Source: Eubacteriales Family XIII. Incertae Sedis bacterium (GTDB lineage Bacteria; Bacillota_A; Clostridia; Peptostreptococcales; Anaerovoracaceae). From it: 8,060 nt of DNA. Below are positions 5,554 through 8,060 of the stretch, in pieces. The stretch is from contig JAITHG010000103.1 in assembly GCA_031280075.1 (NCBI GenBank), positions 1 to 8,060 of the forward strand. Reading direction: 5' to 3'. The translations under genes were made by a program, and so were the position numbers. Positions within the stretch are counted from its first letter, which is position 1, and the number at the start of each line of letters is the position of its first letter. The notes below the pieces were generated by a model. That model saw only the letters and a program-made list of their open reading frames with translations. It did not search any database and had not been told where the DNA came from.

Positions 5554-6933
5554 TCAGGCAGGTCTGGTCAACCAGAGCAGCCTGTCCGCCAGTATGTCGA
5601 TTTCCCGGAACGTATTGTAGAAAGCGAAGGTGGGGCGAATCGTCCCTTCCAGCCCAAACCGGCGCAGGATGGGCTGGGCGCAGTGATGACCGGTGCGGAC
5701 GGCGATGCCGTGACGGCTCAGGTATGCCCCCACCTCCTCGATGGGATGCCCGTCGAGCACGAACGAGAGGACACTCGCCTTTTCCATGGCAGTCCCGATG
5801 ACGCGCAGCCCGGGGATCTCTGTCAACCGGGCCGTGGCATAGGAAAGCAGGGCGTGCTCATAGGCGGCGATCTTCGGCAGCCCGATGCGGGACACGTAGT
5901 CCAAGGCTGCCCCGAGCCCGACGGCGTCGGCGATGTTGCCCGTGCCTGCCTCAAACTTCTGCGGCGGCTTCTGGTAGACGGTGCGTGCAAAAGTCACGTC
6001 CTGGATCATGTTGCCGCCCCCCTGCCAAGGGAGGGCCTCTTCCCACCACGCCTGCTTGCCGTAGACGGCGCCTACGCCCGTCGGACCGTAGATCTTGTGC
6101 CCGGAAAAGACCAGGAAGTCCGCGTCCAGCGCTGCCACATCGATGGGGATATGGGGGACGGACTGGGCTCCGTCGACCGCCACCGGCACTCCGAAGGCAT
6201 GGGCGATGGCGATGAGCTCCGCTACGGGGGTCACTGTCCCGAGCGCGTTGGAGACATGGGTGACAGAGGCGAAGCGGGTTTTCGGGGAGAAGAGCGCACC
6301 GTATGCCGGGAGGATGACCTGCCCCGTCTCGTCCACCGGTGCCACGCGCAGCCGCGCACCCGTCTGCTCCGCGATGATCTGCCAGGGGACGATGTTGGCG
6401 TGGTGCTCCAGCTCCGTCAGGACGATCTCGTCCCCTGGGGCAAGGCGGGGGCGCACAAAGGCGAATGCGATGAGGTTGATGCCCTCCGTCGTCCCCCGCA
6501 CGAAGACGATGTCGTCTGGGGAGGGGGCACCGAGAAAGGAGGCGACCTTGCCTCTCGCCGCCTCGTATGCGTCGGTCGACCGCGCCGCCAGCGTATGGGC
6601 GCCCCGATGGACGTTCGAGTTCTCCGTCTCGTAAAACCGGGCGATCCGGTTGATGACCGCCTGGGGTTTCTGGGTCGTCGCACCGTTGTCAAGCCAGACC
6701 AGGTCGTTGCCGTCCACCTTCTCTGCGAGAATGGGAAAGTCTGCCCTGACCCTGTCCACGGGAAAGGTCACGCTGGGCTGCGCCGATGCGCCCGGCTTCG
6801 CTGGCATGTCCTGCGCATTTTTCTGCCCTGACCGAGCATCTGCACCATACAGTTCAGGGAAGCAATTCCGCGCGATGCGGGTCAGCCTTTCTTCCTCCGG
6901 ACTTGCCCCCGTCCGGAAATCATTTGTAATCAT
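5554..6933 (-). CDS. Encapsulin-associated cysteine desulfurase (SufS-type, family 2A cargo)
   Basis: This is a 459-residue group II cysteine desulfurase, a PLP enzyme that converts L-cysteine to alanine and leaves a persulfide on the active-site cysteine. Visible landmarks: VRADFPIL at 62-69, ELEHHAN (174-180), VDGAQ (D254, Q257) for PLP contacts, SGHK with PLP-lysine K280, and RTGHHCAQP with catalytic C418. Compared with E. coli SufS it carries about 57 extra N-terminal residues (SPEEERLTRIARNCFPELYG, then a flexible Ala/Gln/Pro-rich linker). Family 2A cargo desulfurases carry N-terminal extensions that target them into the shell, so this segment is the likely loading signal; here it is short. 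The start ATG 6933 has AGGGGTG just upstream and overlaps the end of the shell gene by 14 bases, suggesting translational coupling. A general Suf-pathway role is less likely because no other suf gene is visible next to it. Confidence 0.93.
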   Translation of the reverse strand: MITNDFRTGASPEEERLTRIARNCFPELYGADARSGQKNAQDMPAKPGASAQPSVTFPVDRVRADFPILAEKVDGNDLVWLDNGATTQKPQAVINRIARFYETENSNVHRGAHTLAARSTDAYEAARGKVASFLGAPSPDDIVFVRGTTEGINLIAFAFVRPRLAPGDEIVLTELEHHANIVPWQIIAEQTGARLRVAPVDETGQVILPAYGALFSPKTRFASVTHVSNALGTVTPVAELIAIAHAFGVPVAVDGAQSVPHIPIDVAALDADFLVFSGHKIYGPTGVGAVYGKQAWWEEALPWQGGGNMIQDVTFARTVYQKPPQKFEAGTGNIADAVGLGAALDYVSRIGLPKIAAYEHALLSYATARLTEIPGLRVIGTAMEKASVLSFVLDGHPIEEVGAYLSRHGIAVRTGHHCAQPILRRFGLEGTIRPTFAFYNTFREIDILADRLLWLTRPA

Positions 6934-7870
6934 GGTACACCCCTACATCGACATCCTCCAGCGCGGCGATGGCGTCGTCCGCCAAGATGGCGGCGGAGCA
7001 GTATAGGGAGAGCAGGTAGGAGGCGTTGCCATCTTCGTCGATGCCCCTGAGCCGCACCGAAAGCCCGCGCCCCTGCCCGCCCTCCAAGTCGTTTTGGAAG
7101 AGTCCGATGACGCCCCGTTTCGCCTCGCCAGTCCGGACGAGCAGGATGCTGGTCTTGCCGCCCTTCGCCTTCGGGACTTTCTGCCCGTCCACGAACAGCT
7201 TGTCTGTCGGGATGATGGGGATGCCCCGCCAGGTGATGAAGGTGCCGCCGTGCAACTGGGTGGTGACGGGCGGAACCCCCCTGCGCGTGCACTCCCTTTC
7301 GAAGGCGGCGATGGCTCTGGGATGCGCCAGGAAGAAGGACGGATCCTTCCAGACCTTCGTGATCAGCTCGTCGAGGTCGTCGGGGGTCGGCACCCCCTTC
7401 AGCGGTTTGATGCGCTGGCTGTCCGCCACATTCTTCAGCAGCCCATAGTCGTCGTTGTTGACGATCTGGCTCTCCTGCCGTTCCCGGAGGCTCTCCGCTG
7501 CCAGCGCGACCTGCTCCCCCACTTGATCATAGGGGCTGCTGTAGACATCGGATACACGCGTGGGCACGTTGAGGATCGCGGAGATGGAGCTGAGCTCGTA
7601 CTCCCTCGGTCGCGTCTGGTATGCCACAGATCCTTGGGGAATTGACCGATCCTCGGGATCCTGGCTGCAGAGGGCATCCAGTGGCGCATCACCCTCTACG
7701 ACCCGGTTGACCCGGTAGATGCCGGCATCAAGCCCTTTGAATTCCAGCACCTTGGGCAGCCACATCGGCGTAAGGGCACCGTACTGCGGCCTCGATTTGG
7801 TCACGTCCGCCAGCTGGCATGCCTCCTCCCGCGTGAGCACTGGGCGGATCGATTCGTTTTGTCCTGCCAT
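6920..7870 (-). CDS. Family 2A encapsulin shell protein (SrpI-like)
   Basis: The 316-residue product has the HK97-like encapsulin fold by family and self-assembles into a protein nanocompartment. Its sequence closely follows cyanobacterial SrpI from memory: GIYRVN (50-55), the PREY and VYSSPYDQVGEQ region (88-119), ERQESQIVNNDDYGLL (130-145), TPDDLDELITKVWKDPSFFLAHPRAIAAFERECTRRGVPP (162-201), TWRGIPIIPTDKL (213-225), GLSVRLRGI (269-277), LLSLYCSAAILADDAIAALEDV (286-307). No cyclic-nucleotide-binding insertion is seen, which separates it from family 2B. ATG 7870 is preferred because AAAGGTG lies 6 nt upstream; the in-frame ATG at 7897 would add 9 residues but has no ribosome binding site. It sits between a rhodanese-domain gene and the cysteine desulfurase that should be its cargo. 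Family 2A compartments with this cargo have been linked to sulfur storage. Confidence 0.95.
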   Translation of the reverse strand: MAGQNESIRPVLTREEACQLADVTKSRPQYGALTPMWLPKVLEFKGLDAGIYRVNRVVEGDAPLDALCSQDPEDRSIPQGSVAYQTRPREYELSSISAILNVPTRVSDVYSSPYDQVGEQVALAAESLRERQESQIVNNDDYGLLKNVADSQRIKPLKGVPTPDDLDELITKVWKDPSFFLAHPRAIAAFERECTRRGVPPVTTQLHGGTFITWRGIPIIPTDKLFVDGQKVPKAKGGKTSILLVRTGEAKRGVIGLFQNDLEGGQGRGLSVRLRGIDEDGNASYLLSLYCSAAILADDAIAALEDVDVGVYHDYK

Positions 7871-7885
7871 TTTCGTCACCTTTCC
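7871..7885 (-). promoter_or_regulatory. Ribosome binding site that fixes the encapsulin start
   Basis: GGAAAGGTGACGAAA directly precedes ATG 7870, with AAAGGTG 6 nt from the start. The upstream in-frame ATG at 7897 is preceded by an AT-rich stretch without any purine-rich site. Confidence 0.65.
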
Positions 7886-7928
7886 TTTCCTGGTCATATA
7901 ATCAATTCAATCATGAACCCCGATCAAT

Positions 7929-8060
7929 TCAGTAGAGCGGGAACGCTGGGTCGGCATCCTTCGCCCAGGCGTTCACGCCGTCCAGCAGGTTGAGCATGCG
8001 CCCCTTGTAGCCGGCCTTCCTGAGTGCGCGGATGGCGAACAGGCTCCGCTGCCCGATCTT
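7929..8060 (-). CDS. Rhodanese-domain protein, C-terminal 43 codons (cut by window edge)
   Basis: The minus frame from the edge reads KIGQRSLFAIRALRKAGY, then NLLDGVNAWAKDADPAFPLY and TGA (7931-7929). This is the end of a rhodanese domain. GQRS is the tail of the C-x-x-G-x-R-S active-site loop, so the catalytic persulfide-carrying cysteine should be encoded immediately beyond position 8060. The DGVNAW helix and the final DP-x-x-P-x-Y tail resemble the rhodanese module at the end of MoeB/MoeZ/ThiF-type adenylyltransferases, so a two-domain protein is possible; a stand-alone rhodanese is equally compatible. The gene ends 58 nt before the encapsulin start on the same strand, probably in one operon. 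Rhodaneses accept and pass on sulfane sulfur, which fits with a desulfurase two genes downstream. Confidence 0.8.
   Translation of the reverse strand, partial: KIGQRSLFAIRALRKAGYKGRMLNLLDGVNAWAKDADPAFPLY

Noticed and set aside
5683..6831. 382-codon plus-strand frame opposite the desulfurase
   Set aside because: Shadow of a confidently identified enzyme on the minus strand.
1..8060. CRISPR array, tRNA, rRNA or insertion sequence
   Set aside because: I saw no regularly spaced direct repeats of suitable length, no tRNA-like cloverleaf, no rRNA sequence and no transposase.

Overview
The window is a GC-rich bacterial segment in which every gene I can support lies on the minus strand, so transcription runs from high to low coordinates. 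Two functional blocks are visible: a sulfur/encapsulin operon (about 8060 to 5554) and a pair of secreted NEAT-domain surface proteins (4940 to 1). NEAT domains, FIVAR repeats and a C-terminal Fn3 domain on secreted proteins suggest a Firmicute or a coriobacterium-like actinobacterium. Some intergenic stretches remind me of repeats in Selenomonas-type genomes, but I cannot test that here, so the organism stays open.

Block 1 starts at the right edge with the last 43 codons of a rhodanese-domain protein (8060-7929). It is followed by a family 2A encapsulin shell protein (7870-6920, SrpI-like) and, overlapping it by 14 bases, its probable cargo: a SufS-type cysteine desulfurase with an extra N-terminal segment of about 57 residues (6933-5554). 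A clear rho-independent terminator at 5523-5480 closes the operon. The three products fit one sulfur-handling job: the desulfurase takes sulfur from cysteine inside a protein shell, and a rhodanese is placed to relay it.

Block 2 begins after a gene-poor spacer of about 400 bp (5063-5479) that contains a long imperfect palindrome. A large secreted protein is encoded from 4940: signal peptide, NEAT domain, FMN-binding domain with a covalent-flavinylation-type motif, second NEAT domain, FIVAR repeat, beta-helix, then more FIVAR repeats. The frame is broken by one in-frame TAG at 2537-2535. Beyond it the same frame continues to 1293 with four further FIVAR repeats, an acidic linker and an Fn3 domain. 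A full product would be about 1215 residues. The next gene (793 to beyond position 1) is a paralogue with the same signal peptide/NEAT start and is cut by the window edge.

The most striking regulatory signal is a promoter cassette present in front of both NEAT genes in identical register: an upstream element TGTACGCATACCG...ACAAAAACG, a TTGCNN -35 box, a 17-bp spacer and a TAA-type -10 box, with a 16-bp dyad (RTTAGCAYATGCTAAC) across spacer and -10. The second gene has an additional copy of the dyad. This looks like a co-regulated heme/iron or redox regulon. A NEAT plus FMN fusion in one secreted protein, controlled by this operator, is the best candidate for an under-described system: a surface flavoprotein for heme or iron redox handling.
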